The translations under genes were made by a program, and so were the position numbers. Positions 9,463 through 19,129 of a stretch of DNA of 64,000 nucleotides are shown piece after piece. How positions within the stretch are numbered: position 1 is the first letter of the stretch; each line of letters opens with the position of its first letter. Below the pieces are notes generated by a model, which made no database searches, had not been told where the DNA came from, and saw only the letters and a program-made list of their open reading frames with translations. The DNA lies in contig NZ_CP032229.1 of assembly GCF_004328625.1 (NCBI RefSeq), forward strand, positions 2,170,001-2,234,000, read 5' to 3'. The stretch comes from Streptomyces seoulensis (lineage in GTDB: Bacteria > Actinomycetota > Actinomycetes > Streptomycetales > Streptomycetaceae).

Positions 9463-10251
9463 ATGCCGATATCCGGGACGCCCAGCCGTGCTCAGCTCGT
9501 CGACCATCTGGTGAGAACGCGGATCGCGGGGGACGTGGCGACACCCCGCGAGAACAACCTCTCCCACTACCGCAGGCTGGCCAACGGCGACCGGCACTAC
9601 TGGCTCGGCCTGGAGCTGGGCGACCGCTGGACCGACGAGCAGGACGTGCTCGCGGTGATGGCCGAGCGGGTCGGCGTGAACGACGACGCCGAGCACCGGT
9701 ACGGGCAGGACACCATCGACCCGGAGCTGACCGTCGCCGCGCTGGAGCGGCTCGCGCTGCGGCTGCGCAAGGCGGCCGAGGACCGCCAGCGGGTGCTGTT
9801 CGCCACCGGGCATCCCGGCGGCCTGCTGGACGTGCACCGGGCGACCGCCGCCGCGCTGCGCGCCGCCGGCTGCGAGATCGTCGTCATCCCGGAGCGGCTG
9901 CAGACCGACGAGGGGTACGTCATGCAGTTCGCGGACGTGGCCGTGCTGGAGCACGGCGCGACCTTGTGGCACACCCACTCCGGGGACCCGATGCGCGCCA
10001 TCCTCACCGGACTCGAACGCGAGGGCCGCGAACTGCCCGACCTCGTCGTGGCCGACCACGGCTGGGCGGGATACGCGGCCCAGCACGGCGTCGACGCGGC
10101 CGGGTACGCCGACTGCAACGACCCGGCGCTGTTCCTCGCCGAGGCCGAGGGCACGCTCCAGGTGGCGATCCCGCTGGACGACCACGTGGTCAGCCCCCGT
10201 CACTACGACCCGATGACGGCGTACCTGCTGGACCAGGCCGGACTGGCCTGA
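9463..10251 (+). CDS. conserved actinobacterial protein (often annotated phosphatase)
   Basis: A 262-residue soluble protein. I recognise the sequence type (VRTRIAGDVATPRENNLSHYRRLANGDRHYWLGLELGDRWTD) as highly conserved across Streptomyces, where it is usually called a phosphatase. I see no classical phosphatase signature to support that. Possible active-site elements are LFATGHPGGLLDVH and LWHTHSGDPMR, and a Rossmann-like segment (AAGCEIVVIPE) suggests an alpha/beta fold. The ATG at 9463 is preferred over 9454, though both lack ideal ribosome-site spacing. It is separate from neighbouring operons. Confidence 0.7.
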   Translation: MPISGTPSRAQLVDHLVRTRIAGDVATPRENNLSHYRRLANGDRHYWLGLELGDRWTDEQDVLAVMAERVGVNDDAEHRYGQDTIDPELTVAALERLALRLRKAAEDRQRVLFATGHPGGLLDVHRATAAALRAAGCEIVVIPERLQTDEGYVMQFADVAVLEHGATLWHTHSGDPMRAILTGLEREGRELPDLVVADHGWAGYAAQHGVDAAGYADCNDPALFLAEAEGTLQVAIPLDDHVVSPRHYDPMTAYLLDQAGLA

Positions 10252-10318
10252 TCCTGTCCCCGGACGCGGGAGTGCGACCCCCTCGGGGGCCGCACGTCTC
10301 GCTCAGATTGCGGTGTTG

Positions 10319-10735
10319 TCAGCGACCGTGACCGCCGCCACCGTGACCGCCACCACCGTGACCGCCGCCGTAGCCGCCGCCGTGACCGCCGCCGTAGCCG
10401 CCGCCATGGCCGCCACCGTAGCCGTAGCCGCCGTGGCCGTAACCGTTGTGGCCGTAACCGCCGTGGCCGTAGCCACCCCAGTAGTTGTCGTTGTCACCCC
10501 AGTTGTTCCAGTTGTTCCAGTTGTTGCGGTGGTGACGGCCCCAGCCGTCATCGTTCCACCAGCCGCGGTCGTGGTTGTACCTGTTGTGACCGTCCCGGTA
10601 GTCCCGGTCGTAGGAGCTGTGGTGCCCGTTCTGGGTCGCCGAAGCGGTGCCCGCGGCGCCCACCGCTGCTCCGCCGGCCAGCAGAAGGCCGGTGGCGGAC
10701 AGGGCGACAAGACGCCTCGCGCGCGTTGATCGCAT
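10319..10735 (-). CDS. secreted Gly/His/Tyr-rich low-complexity protein
   Basis: A 138-residue protein with a clear signal peptide (about 1-34, MRSTRARRLVALSATGLLLAGG ... TASA). The mature part is first rich in Asp/Asn/Trp/Arg/His (HNRYNHDRGWWNDDGW; NNWNNWNNWGDND). It then becomes a run of YGHGGYGHNGYGHGG and GGGHGGGYGGGH repeats to the end, with no folded domain. The composition suggests an extracellular or cell-wall matrix protein that could bind divalent metals through histidines, or self-associate. Start ATG is supported by GGAAGG upstream. The regular GC-rich repeats make length variation between strains likely. Confidence 0.75.
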   Translation of the reverse strand: MRSTRARRLVALSATGLLLAGGAAVGAAGTASATQNGHHSSYDRDYRDGHNRYNHDRGWWNDDGWGRHHRNNWNNWNNWGDNDNYWGGYGHGGYGHNGYGHGGYGYGGGHGGGYGGGHGGGYGGGHGGGGHGGGGHGR

Positions 10736-11136
10736 GAGAAATTACCTTCCATCTCCATCGTCTCTCGCGATCCCGATCTGGGTGCGAGGTGGATGGCCGT
10801 CACCGCGAAGAGGAAGATTGCGGCACGGTCTTCAGGTTTCACCGCAGTGAACTGAGCGGCACGGTCGTGCTCCGCCGACGCCTTACAGACCACCTGTGCG
10901 CGTTCACGCGACCAGATGCTGCGGCTGAGGTCCGGGAAGCCGGAATCCTCGTCACCGGGCATGCCGTGTGCTGCGGCTTTCACTCATGAAGCCTAGTCCC
11001 GGATGCGTCGCGCGTCCTGTTGAGCGGTCTACTGAGTGACCAGGTGTCTCAGGTGCCACGCGCACGCTGCGGCAGCTCTCGCGACCAAGGGTGTCCGAGC
11101 AGGTCAACTTCGGCTCCGGGCAACCGTTTTGACGCC
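10736..11136. other. 400-base gap, no gene supported
   Basis: It contains the upstream region of the Gly/His-rich gene. It also includes sequence 3' of the thioesterase gene. Short frames here lack ribosome sites and Streptomyces codon bias. I found no tRNA, no convincing terminator and no known operator. Confidence 0.5.
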
Positions 11137-12003
11137 TCAGCGGGGTACGCGGACCACGCCCTCCTGGACGACGGAGATGGCGAGGGCGCCGTCCCGCGTG
11201 TAGATGCGGGCCTGGCCCAGACCCCGGCCGCCGTGTGCGGAAGGGGACTCCTGGTCGTAGAGGAGCCACTCGTCGGCGCGGAAGGGGCGGTGGAACCACA
11301 TCGCGTGGTCCAGGGAGGCCCCGACCACGTCCCCGACGGCCCAGCCGCCGCGCCCGTGGGCGAGCAGCACCGAGTCGAGCAGGGTCATGTCGGAGACGTA
11401 GGTGGCGAGGACGACGTGCAGCAGAGGGTCGTCGGCCAGCTTGCCGTTGGCGCGGAACCAGACCTGGCTGTGCGGCTCGCGCGGGGCGCCGAACTCCCCG
11501 TACGGCGGCTCGTCCACGTACCGCAGGTCGATCGCCTCGCGGGCCTCCAGGAAGCGCTCCACGACCTCAGGGTCGAGGTGGGCGTAGCCGCGCAGGCGCT
11601 CCTGGGACGTCGGCAGGGTGGCCGGGTCGGGCGCCTGGGGCATGGGGGCCTGGTGGTCGAGGCCGTCCTCGTACGCCTGGAAGGACGCGGAGAGGTGGAA
11701 GATCGGCTTGCCGTGCTGGACGGCGACCACGCGGCGGGTGGTGAAGGAACGGCCGTCGCGGATGCGGTCGACGCTGTAGACGATCGGCGCGCCGGGGTCG
11801 CCGGTGCGCAGGAAGTACGCGTGCAGCGAGTGGGCGGCGCGGTCGGCGGGGACCGTGCGCCCCGCCGCGACCAGCGCCTGCGCGGCGACCTGGCCGCCGA
11901 AGACGCGGGGGACGACGGCGGAGCGGGACTGCCCGCGGTAGATGTCCTCCTCGATCCGCTCGAGGTCGAGCAGATCGAGGAGGTCCTGAAGTGCCTGGCT
12001 CAT
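11137..12003 (-). CDS. tesB: acyl-CoA thioesterase II
   Basis: A 288-residue double-hotdog enzyme hydrolysing acyl-CoA to free acid and CoA. Family features: RGQSRSAVVPRVFGGQVAAQALVAAGRTV near the N-terminus, SLHAYFLRTGDP, the DGRSFTTRRVVAVQHGKPIF strand and the C-terminal HAMWFHRPFRADEWLLYDQESPSA-x-GRGL segment with the catalytic Asp/Gln/Thr environment of TesB. Length matches the family. It lies 36 bases downstream of an acyl-CoA dehydrogenase gene in the same direction, suggesting a two-gene fatty-acyl unit. Confidence 0.92.
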   Translation of the reverse strand: MSQALQDLLDLLDLERIEEDIYRGQSRSAVVPRVFGGQVAAQALVAAGRTVPADRAAHSLHAYFLRTGDPGAPIVYSVDRIRDGRSFTTRRVVAVQHGKPIFHLSASFQAYEDGLDHQAPMPQAPDPATLPTSQERLRGYAHLDPEVVERFLEAREAIDLRYVDEPPYGEFGAPREPHSQVWFRANGKLADDPLLHVVLATYVSDMTLLDSVLLAHGRGGWAVGDVVGASLDHAMWFHRPFRADEWLLYDQESPSAHGGRGLGQARIYTRDGALAISVVQEGVVRVPR

Positions 12004-12039
12004 GTCGTGTGGTTGTACCGGCCAGTCATTTCGGGGGCC

Positions 12040-13197
12040 TTACAGACCCATGTCCTTGGCGATGATCGACTTCATGATCTCGCTGGTGCCGCCGTAGATG
12101 CGGTTGACGCGGTTGTCCGCGTACAGGCGGGCGATCGGGTACTCGTTCATGTAGCCGTAGCCGCCGTGGAGCTGGAGGCAGCGGTCGATCACGCGGTGGG
12201 CGACCTCGGTGCAGAACAGCTTGGCGGAGGCGGCCTCGGCGGGGGTCAGCTCGCCGGCGTCCAGCGCCTCGGTGGCACGGTCGGCGACGGCCTCGGCGGC
12301 GTCGACCTCGGCCTGGCAGGCGGCCAGCTCGAACTTGGTGTTCTGGAAGTGCGAGACCGGCTTGCCGAAGACGGTGCGGTCCTGGACGTAACTCTTGGCG
12401 AAGCGGACGGCCGCCTTGGCCTGGGCGTAGGCGCCGAAGGCGATGCCCCAGCGCTCGGAGGCCAGGTTGTGGCCGAGGTAGGAGAAGCCCTTGTTCTCCT
12501 CGCCGAGCAGGTCCTCGACGGGGACCTTGACGTCCACGAAGGCGAGTTCGGCGGTGTCGGAGGTCTTCAGGCCGAGCTTGTCCAGCTTGCGGCCGACCGA
12601 GTAGCCCTCGGACTTGGTGTCCACGGCGAAGAGGGAGATGCCGAACCGGCGGTCGTCCTCCTTCGGGGCGGAGGTGCGGGCGCAGACGATGACCTTGTCG
12701 GCGTGCACACCGCCGGTGATGAAGGTCTTGGCGCCGTTGAGGACGTAGTGCGTGCCGTCCTCGGAGAGCTTGGCGGTGGTCTTCATGCCCGCGAGGTCCG
12801 AGCCGGTGCCGGGCTCGGTCATCGCGATGGCCCACATCTCCTCGCCGGTGACGAACTTCGGCAGGAAACGCTTCTTCTGCTCGTCCGTGGCCAGCATCTT
12901 GATGTACGGCAGGGCGAGCAGCACGTGCACGCCGGAGCCGCCGAACTGGACGCCCGCGCGGGCGGTCTCCTCGTAGAGGACCGCCTCGAACTTGTGGCTG
13001 TCGAGGCCCGCGCCGCCGAACTCCTCGGGGACGTTGATCCCGAAGATGCCCAGCTCGCCGAGCTTGTAGTAGAAGTCGCGCGGAGCCTGACCGGCGGCGA
13101 ACCACTCGTCGTAGACCGGCACGACCTCGGACTCGATGAAGTCCCGGAGAGTCTCCCGGAACGCCTCGTGATCCTCGTTGAACACCGTACGGCGCAC
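12040..13197 (-). CDS. acyl-CoA dehydrogenase
   Basis: A 385-residue FAD enzyme that introduces a trans-2 double bond into acyl-CoA and passes electrons to ETF. Signature motifs: AIAMTEPGTGSDLAGM (FAD/substrate binding), a middle beta domain, and QLHGGYGYMNEYPIARLYADNRVNRIYGGTSEIM, with the flavin-binding GGTSEIM. The GTG start at 13197 is preceded by GGAGGTGGCGGC. No fusion or truncation is seen. Chain length specificity is not readable. It precedes tesB in the same direction. Confidence 0.92.
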   Translation of the reverse strand: MRRTVFNEDHEAFRETLRDFIESEVVPVYDEWFAAGQAPRDFYYKLGELGIFGINVPEEFGGAGLDSHKFEAVLYEETARAGVQFGGSGVHVLLALPYIKMLATDEQKKRFLPKFVTGEEMWAIAMTEPGTGSDLAGMKTTAKLSEDGTHYVLNGAKTFITGGVHADKVIVCARTSAPKEDDRRFGISLFAVDTKSEGYSVGRKLDKLGLKTSDTAELAFVDVKVPVEDLLGEENKGFSYLGHNLASERWGIAFGAYAQAKAAVRFAKSYVQDRTVFGKPVSHFQNTKFELAACQAEVDAAEAVADRATEALDAGELTPAEAASAKLFCTEVAHRVIDRCLQLHGGYGYMNEYPIARLYADNRVNRIYGGTSEIMKSIIAKDMGL

Positions 13198-13313
13198 GCC
13201 GCCACCTCCACGTACCTCGGCATGACACAGGGCATGTCTAAGCGCTTGCTCAACCGAAGGTACCGGCGAGTACGTTCACCGTCCAGGGTGAGCTTCCCCA
13301 CCCCGGGCGACGC

Positions 13314-13889
13314 TCAGTTCCCGGCCTTGCCGTATCGCCGGAAGTCGGCGGTGTCGATCAGCCAGGGGCCGAAGGGGACGGTGTCGCCGAAGATGTACAC
13401 GTCCTTGCGGACGTAGCGGCCCTTGCAGGGGTCGGAGTGGGCTTCGATCGTGCCGGTGCGGGGGTCGACGATCAAGTAGTGGGCGATGCCCATGGCGGGG
13501 TAGTCGGCCAGCTTCTCGGTGTAGTCACTGGCCGGGTTCGACGGAGACACGATCTCGACGACCCCCAGCACCTGCGCCGCATCGACCGCGATGCCCTCTT
13601 CGTCGAGGGCGTCCTCGGGAATGACGACCGCGTCGGGGAGACGCATACGGCCGATCGCCGGGTGTTCGATCTCGGGGCCGCTCGCGCAGATATAGCCGGG
13701 ATGGGTGCGGAGAAGCTGTTCATCCAGCTGCTTGCAGATGCGGCGAACCGTGCCCTCATGACGCTTCGACGGGCACATCATGGCCAGTACCGGGCCCGAC
13801 GGACCGATCTCGACGCTCCAGGCTCCTTCGAGCCGCTCGGCGTAGGCGCCGAGCTCCCCGGCGATCGCGCGCATCTTCGCGTAGTCCAT
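13314..13889 (-). CDS. Uma2 family (DUF820) nuclease-like protein
   Basis: A 191-residue PD-(D/E)XK-fold protein of the Uma2 family. It has the typical order: RLPDAVVIPED (acidic residue), then VLGVVEIVSPSNPASDYTEKLADYPAMGIAHYLIVDPR, in which the Glu and Lys complete the nuclease-like site. Members are abundant in Streptomyces and cyanobacteria, and their physiological role is not established. It is independent of its neighbours: the next gene (TetR) is 39 bases upstream in the same direction. Confidence 0.88.
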   Translation of the reverse strand: MDYAKMRAIAGELGAYAERLEGAWSVEIGPSGPVLAMMCPSKRHEGTVRRICKQLDEQLLRTHPGYICASGPEIEHPAIGRMRLPDAVVIPEDALDEEGIAVDAAQVLGVVEIVSPSNPASDYTEKLADYPAMGIAHYLIVDPRTGTIEAHSDPCKGRYVRKDVYIFGDTVPFGPWLIDTADFRRYGKAGN

Positions 13890-13928
13890 GAGGTCAGCGT
13901 ACTGAGATGCCTCCTGCTGCGGGCCCGT

Positions 13929-14525
13929 TCAGGACCCGGCCGCCTCGAACGCCCCCCGGGCCATCCGGTGCAGCAGGGTCGCTGTGGCCGCTCGGCCGGG
14001 GAGGGTGCCGGCTCGGCCGAGGTGGGGGGTGGAATTGAGGAGGCCGAAGACGGAGTGGACGGCGGAGCGGGCGGCGGGTTCCGTCAGGGCGGGGTGGGTC
14101 TCGCGGACGACGCCGACCCAGAGTTCGACGTACTGGCGCTGGAGCTGGCGGACGAGCTTGCGGTCGCTGTCGCGCAGCCGGTCCAGCTCGCGGTCGTGCA
14201 GGGTGATCAGGGGGCGGTCGTCCAGGGCGAAGTCGATGTGGCCCTCGATGAGGGAGTCCAGGACGGCGAAGGCGCCCGCCTGTCCGTCCGCCTCGGCGAC
14301 CCTGCGCCGCGCGCCGGTGAGGAGCTGGCCGCTGATGCCCACCAGCAGCTCGGCGAGCATCGCGTCCTTGCCGGGGAAGTGCCGGTAGAGGCCGGGGCCG
14401 CTGATGCCGACCGCCGCCCCTATCTCGTCCACGCCCACGCCGTGGAACCCGCGCTCGGCGAAGAGGCGGGCGGCCTCCTTGAGGATCTGCTGCCGCCGGG
14501 TCGGGGCGTCGGTTCTGCTGGCCAT
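13929..14525 (-). CDS. TetR-family regulator of the downstream carboxylase operon (inferred)
   Basis: About 198 residues. The N-terminal helix-turn-helix is clear (RRQQILKEAARLFAERGFHGVGVDEIGAAVGISGPGLYRHFPGKDAMLAELL). The C-terminal ligand domain is of the SACE_7040/acyl-CoA-responsive type. It is divergent from the leucine-degradation operon, with two identical-type sites between them. I chose the ATG at 14525 rather than 14534 because a TACAAT -10 box (14533-14538) overlaps the upstream ATG and would start the transcript at or near 14525, giving a leaderless message. Neither ATG has a ribosome site. Confidence 0.82.
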   Translation of the reverse strand: MASRTDAPTRRQQILKEAARLFAERGFHGVGVDEIGAAVGISGPGLYRHFPGKDAMLAELLVGISGQLLTGARRRVAEADGQAGAFAVLDSLIEGHIDFALDDRPLITLHDRELDRLRDSDRKLVRQLQRQYVELWVGVVRETHPALTEPAARSAVHSVFGLLNSTPHLGRAGTLPGRAATATLLHRMARGAFEAAGS

Positions 14526-14547
14526 GCGGGTCATTGTAGACAGCGAG

Positions 14548-14592
14548 GTTAGCGGTCGTTAACCTGAGGGAAATGCGTTAACGCTCATTAAC
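14548..14592. promoter_or_regulatory. pair of TetR-type operators
   Basis: GTTAGCGGTCGTTAAC (14548-14563) and GTTAACGCTCATTAAC (14577-14592) match at 13 of 16 positions, are 29 bases apart and have GTTAA/TTAAC ends, the usual look of TetR-family sites in Streptomyces. They overlap the promoter zone of the TetR gene and precede the carboxylase operon. Confidence 0.6.
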
Positions 14593-14611
14593 AAGGTGAG
14601 GGGTTCGCAGG

Positions 14612-16228
14612 ATGCACGAGGCACCGGAGCTGACGAGCGCGGCAGACCCCGCGTCGACGGCCTGGCAGGCCAATGAACAGGCCCATCTCGCCCTGGGCGA
14701 GGAACTGCGCGCCAAGCTGGCGGCCGCGGCCCTCGGCGGCGGCGAGAAGGCGCGCGCCCGCCACACCGCGCGCGGCAAGCTGCTGCCGAGGGACCGGGTG
14801 GACGCCCTGCTCGATCCCGGCTCCCCCTTCCTGGAGCTGGCCCCTCTCGCGGCCGACGGGATGTACGAGGGCCAGGCCCCGGCGGCGGGGGTGATCGCCG
14901 GCATCGGCCGGGTCAGCGGCCGCGAATGCGTGATCGTCGCCAACGACGCGACCGTCAAGGGCGGCACGTACTACCCGATGACGGTGAAGAAGCACCTGCG
15001 CGCCCAGGAGGTGGCCCTCGACAACCGCCTGCCCTGTGTCTACCTGGTGGACTCCGGCGGCGCCTTCCTGCCCATGCAGGACGAGGTCTTCCCCGACCGC
15101 GACCACTTCGGCCGCATCTTCTACAACCAGGCCCGCATGTCCGCGGCCGGCATCCCGCAGATCGCCGCCGTCCTCGGCTCCTGCACGGCCGGCGGCGCGT
15201 ACGTCCCGGCGATGAGCGACGAGGCGGTGATCGTCCGCGACCAGGGCACGATCTTCCTCGGCGGCCCCCCGCTGGTGAAGGCCGCCACCGGCGAGGTCGT
15301 CACGGCGGAGGAGCTGGGCGGCGGCGAGGTCCACTCCCGCGTCTCCGGCGTCACCGACCACCTCGCGGAGGACGACGCGCACGCGCTCAGGATCGTGCGG
15401 AACATCGTCGCCACCCTCCCCGCCCGCAAGGACGCCCCCTGGGAGGTGACGGCGGCCGTCGAGCCCAAGGTCGACCCCTTCGGGCTGTACGGCGCGGTCC
15501 CGGTCGACTCCCGCACCCCCTACGACGTCCGCGAGATCATCGCCCGCGTGGTGGACGGCTCGCGCTTCAGCGAGTTCAAGTCCGAGTTCGGCCAGACCCT
15601 GGTCACCGGCTTCGCCCGCATCCACGGCCACCCGGTCGGCATCGTCGCCAACAACGGCATCCTGTTCTCCGAGTCCGCCCAGAAGGGCGCGCACTTCATC
15701 GAGCTGTGCGACCAGCGCGGCATCCCGCTGGTCTTCCTCCAGAACATCTCCGGCTTCATGGTCGGCAAGGACTACGAGGCGGGCGGCATCGCCAAGCACG
15801 GCGCCAAGATGGTCACCGCCGTCGCCTGCACCCGCGTACCGAAGCTGACGGTCGTCGTCGGCGGTTCCTACGGCGCGGGCAACTACTCGATGTGCGGCCG
15901 CGCCTACTCCCCCCGCTTCATGTGGATGTGGCCCGGCGCCAAGATCTCCGTCATGGGCGGCGAACAGGCCGCCTCGGTGCTCGCCACGGTCAAGCGGGAC
16001 CAGATGGAGGCGCGCGGCGAGGAGTGGCCCGCCGAGGACGAGGACGCCTTCAAGGCCCCGATCCGCGCCCAGTACGAGGGCCAGGGCAGCGCCTACTACG
16101 CCACCGCCCGCCTCTGGGACGACGGCGTGATCGACCCGCTCCAGACCCGTCAGGTGCTCGGACTCGCCCTGACCGCCTGTGCCAACGCGCCGCTGGGAGA
16201 GCCCCGGTTCGGCGTCTTCCGGATGTGA
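14612..16228 (+). CDS. accD1: acyl-CoA (methylcrotonyl-type) carboxylase, carboxyltransferase subunit
   Basis: A 538-residue carboxyltransferase (crotonase fold, two halves) that moves CO2 from biotin to an acyl-CoA. Features: [54 protein letters not shown] and the [20 protein letters not shown] motif in the second half. The arrangement with a biotin-carrying alpha subunit, HMG-CoA lyase and an isovaleryl-CoA-type dehydrogenase points to 3-methylcrotonyl-CoA as substrate. ATG at 14612. It is first gene of a four-gene unit. Gene symbol follows S. coelicolor usage as I recall it. Confidence 0.88.
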   Translation: MHEAPELTSAADPASTAWQANEQAHLALGEELRAKLAAAALGGGEKARARHTARGKLLPRDRVDALLDPGSPFLELAPLAADGMYEGQAPAAGVIAGIGRVSGRECVIVANDATVKGGTYYPMTVKKHLRAQEVALDNRLPCVYLVDSGGAFLPMQDEVFPDRDHFGRIFYNQARMSAAGIPQIAAVLGSCTAGGAYVPAMSDEAVIVRDQGTIFLGGPPLVKAATGEVVTAEELGGGEVHSRVSGVTDHLAEDDAHALRIVRNIVATLPARKDAPWEVTAAVEPKVDPFGLYGAVPVDSRTPYDVREIIARVVDGSRFSEFKSEFGQTLVTGFARIHGHPVGIVANNGILFSESAQKGAHFIELCDQRGIPLVFLQNISGFMVGKDYEAGGIAKHGAKMVTAVACTRVPKLTVVVGGSYGAGNYSMCGRAYSPRFMWMWPGAKISVMGGEQAASVLATVKRDQMEARGEEWPAEDEDAFKAPIRAQYEGQGSAYYATARLWDDGVIDPLQTRQVLGLALTACANAPLGEPRFGVFRM

Positions 16229-16245
16229 GAGGGAGGGGAACTTCC

Positions 16246-18177
16246 GTGTTCGACACAGTGCTGGTCGCCAACCGGGGCGAGATCGCCGTACGGGTCATCC
16301 GTACGCTCCGTGCGCTCGGCGTGCGCTCGGTGGCGGTCTTCTCCGACGCCGACGCCGACGCGCGGCACGTCCGGGAGGCCGACACGGCCGTCCGGATCGG
16401 CCCGGCCCCGGCTTCGGAGAGCTATCTGTCGGTGGAGCGGCTGCTGGAGGCCGCCGCCCGCACCGGCGCCCAGGCGGTCCACCCCGGCTACGGCTTCCTC
16501 GCCGAGAACGCCGGCTTCGCGCGCGCCTGCGAGGAGGCGGGGCTCGTCTTCATCGGGCCGTCCGCCGACGCCATCGCCCTGATGGGCGACAAGATCCGCG
16601 CCAAGGAGACGGTGGCGGCGTACGGGGTGCCGGTCGTGCCGGGCTCCAGCGGCAGCGGCCTGACCGACGCCCAACTGGCCGACGCGGCCCGGGAGATCGG
16701 CACCCCCGTGCTACTCAAGCCCTCGGCGGGCGGCGGCGGCAAGGGCATGCGTCTGGTGCGGGACGTCTCCGCCCTGGAGGACGAGATCGCGGCCGCCCGC
16801 CGCGAGGCCCGCGCCTCCTTCGGCGACGACACCCTGCTGGTGGAGCGGTGGATCGACCGCCCCCGGCACATCGAGATCCAGGTGCTCGCCGACGGCCACG
16901 GCAACGTGGTCCACCTCGGCGAGCGCGAGTGCTCGCTCCAGCGGCGCCACCAGAAGATCATCGAGGAGGCGCCCAGCGTCCTGCTCGACGAGGCGACCCG
17001 CGCCGCGATGGGCGAGGCGGCCGTGCAGGCGGCCCGCTCGTGCGGCTACCGGGGCGCGGGCACGGTGGAGTTCATCGTGCCGGGCAACGACCCGTCCTCG
17101 TACTACTTCATGGAGATGAACACCCGTCTCCAGGTCGAGCACCCCGTCACCGAGCTGATCACCGGCCTGGATCTGGTCGAGTGGCAGCTGCGGGTGGCCT
17201 CCGGCGAGCCGCTGGGCTTCGCCCAGGAGGACGTGACCCTCACCGGGCACGCGGTGGAGGCGCGCATCTGCGCCGAAGACCCCTCGCGGGGCTTCCTCCC
17301 CTCCGGCGGAACGGTCCTGCTGCTGACCGAGCCGCAGGGCGACGGCGTCCGCACCGACTCCGGGCTCAGCGAGGGCACCGAGGTCGGCAGCCTGTACGAC
17401 CCGATGCTGTCCAAGGTGATCGCCTACGGCCCCGACCGCGCGACCGCCCTGCGCAAGCTCCGCGCGGCCCTCGCGGAGACGGTCACCCTGGGCGTCCCGA
17501 CCAACGCGGGCTTCCTGCGCCGCCTCCTCGCCCACCCTGCCGTGATGGCGGGCGAACTGGACACCGGGCTGGTGGAGCGCGCGGTGGACGACCTGATCCC
17601 GTCCGGCGTGCCGGAGGAGGTCTACGAGGCTGCGGCGGCCGTGCGCCTGGAGGAGCTGCGCCCCTCGGGCGAGGGCTGGGTGGACCCCTTCTCGGTGCCG
17701 GACGGCTGGCGGCTGAGCGGGACTCCGAAGCCGGTGTCGTTCCCGCTGCGTGTCGGGGGACTCGAACCCGTCACCCGGACCGCCCGCGCTGCCGAGGTCA
17801 CCGATGACCGGGTGACCGTCACCCTGGACGGCGTCCGGCACACCTTCCGCCGCGCCGCCGACTGGCTCGGGCGGGACGGGGACGCCTGGCAGGTGCGGGA
17901 CCACGACCCGGTCGCCGCCTCGCTGAGCCGCTCCGCGCACGCGGGCGCCGACTCGCTGACCGCGCCCATGCCGGGCACGGTGACGGTGGTGAAGGTGGCC
18001 GTGGGCGACGAGGTCGAGGCCGGGCAGAGCCTGCTGGTGGTGGAGGCGATGAAGATGGAGCACGTCGTCTCCGCCCCGCACGCCGGCACGGTCGCCGAAC
18101 TCGACGTGACGCCCGGCAGCACGGTCGCCATGGACCAGGTGCTGGCCGTCATCGCGCCGAAGGAGGAGACGGAGTGA
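16246..18177 (+). CDS. accA1: acyl-CoA carboxylase, biotin carboxylase/BCCP subunit
   Basis: A 643-residue alpha subunit. N-terminal biotin-carboxylase domain ([24 protein letters not shown]-grasp glycine loop [28 protein letters not shown] with catalytic residues), a BT-type linker and a C-terminal biotinyl domain ([31 protein letters not shown], whose MKM lysine carries biotin). GTG at 16246 follows GGGAGGGGAAC. It works with the carboxyltransferase encoded 17 bases upstream. Confidence 0.92.
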   Translation: MFDTVLVANRGEIAVRVIRTLRALGVRSVAVFSDADADARHVREADTAVRIGPAPASESYLSVERLLEAAARTGAQAVHPGYGFLAENAGFARACEEAGLVFIGPSADAIALMGDKIRAKETVAAYGVPVVPGSSGSGLTDAQLADAAREIGTPVLLKPSAGGGGKGMRLVRDVSALEDEIAAARREARASFGDDTLLVERWIDRPRHIEIQVLADGHGNVVHLGERECSLQRRHQKIIEEAPSVLLDEATRAAMGEAAVQAARSCGYRGAGTVEFIVPGNDPSSYYFMEMNTRLQVEHPVTELITGLDLVEWQLRVASGEPLGFAQEDVTLTGHAVEARICAEDPSRGFLPSGGTVLLLTEPQGDGVRTDSGLSEGTEVGSLYDPMLSKVIAYGPDRATALRKLRAALAETVTLGVPTNAGFLRRLLAHPAVMAGELDTGLVERAVDDLIPSGVPEEVYEAAAAVRLEELRPSGEGWVDPFSVPDGWRLSGTPKPVSFPLRVGGLEPVTRTARAAEVTDDRVTVTLDGVRHTFRRAADWLGRDGDAWQVRDHDPVAASLSRSAHAGADSLTAPMPGTVTVVKVAVGDEVEAGQSLLVVEAMKMEHVVSAPHAGTVAELDVTPGSTVAMDQVLAVIAPKEETE

Positions 18178-19124
18178 ACGCGCTGCCCATGGTCGTCCCC
18201 GAGCCCGGCCTGCCCACGCGGGTCCGCATCCACGAGGTGGGCGCGCGCGACGGCCTGCAGAACGAGAAGACGGCCGTACCGACGAAGGTGAAGGCGGAGT
18301 TCATCCGCCGCCTGCGCACGGCGGGCCTGACCACCATCGAGGCGACCAGCTTCGTGCACCCCAAGTGGGTGCCCCAACTGGCCGACGCCGAGGAGCTGTT
18401 CCCGCAGATCTCCGACGTGGACGCCGAACTGCCCGTGCTGGTCCCCAACCAGCGCGGCCTGGACCGGGCGCTCGCCCTCGGCGCGCGCCGGATCGCGGTG
18501 TTCGCCAGCGCCACGGAGTCCTTCGCCAAGGCCAACCTCAACCGCACGGTGGACGAGTCGCTGGCGGTGTTCGAGCCGGTGGTGCGGCAGGCCAAGGACG
18601 CGGGCGCCCATGTGCGCGGCTATGTGTCGATGTGCTTCGGCGACCCCTGGGAGGGCGAGGTACCGCTCCCCCAGGTGGTCCGGGTGTGCACGGCCCTGCG
18701 GGACATGGGCTGCGACGAGCTGAGCCTCGGCGACACCATCGGCGTCGCCACCCCGGGCCAGGTCCGCGCCCTGCTCACCCTGCTCGACGAGGCGGGCCTG
18801 CCCACGGCGGAACTCGGCGTGCACTTCCACGACACCTACGGCCAGGCGCTCGCCAACACCTACGCGGCGCTCCAGCACGGCGTCACCACCGTCGACGCCT
18901 CCGCGGGCGGCCTCGGCGGCTGCCCCTACGCCAAGTCCGCCACCGGCAACCTCGCCACCGAGGACCTGGTCTGGATGCTGCGCGGCCTCGGCATCGAGAC
19001 CGGCGTCGACCTGGAGGCGCTGACCGCCACCAGCGTCTGGATGGCCGGCCACCTGGGCCGCCCGAGCCCCTCCCGCACCGTCCGCGCCCTCGGCCCCACG
19101 ACCCAGCCCGACAAGGACCAGTGA
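18174..19124 (+). CDS. hmgL: hydroxymethylglutaryl-CoA lyase
   Basis: A 316-residue TIM-barrel enzyme of the HMGL/DRE family that cleaves HMG-CoA to acetoacetate and acetyl-CoA, the last step of leucine degradation. Motifs: [16 protein letters not shown] (metal and catalytic Arg/Asp), [14 protein letters not shown] (metal His) and [22 protein letters not shown] with the GGCPYA catalytic-cysteine loop. The GTG start overlaps the preceding stop by 4 bases (GTGA), indicating translational coupling. Confidence 0.93.
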   Translation: MNALPMVVPEPGLPTRVRIHEVGARDGLQNEKTAVPTKVKAEFIRRLRTAGLTTIEATSFVHPKWVPQLADAEELFPQISDVDAELPVLVPNQRGLDRALALGARRIAVFASATESFAKANLNRTVDESLAVFEPVVRQAKDAGAHVRGYVSMCFGDPWEGEVPLPQVVRVCTALRDMGCDELSLGDTIGVATPGQVRALLTLLDEAGLPTAELGVHFHDTYGQALANTYAALQHGVTTVDASAGGLGGCPYAKSATGNLATEDLVWMLRGLGIETGVDLEALTATSVWMAGHLGRPSPSRTVRALGPTTQPDKDQ

Positions 19125-19129
19125 TCAGC

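Noticed and set aside
10313..10729. Plus-strand frame with Ala/Thr/Val repeats opposite the Gly/His-rich gene
   Set aside because: It is the mirror of repeat DNA. It lacks a start signal, whereas the minus-strand frame has a signal peptide and ribosome site.
11020..13416. Very long plus-strand reading frame (about 800 codons)
   Set aside because: It is the complement of tesB and an acyl-CoA dehydrogenase. High G+C removes stops from the opposite strand. No ribosome site and unnatural composition.
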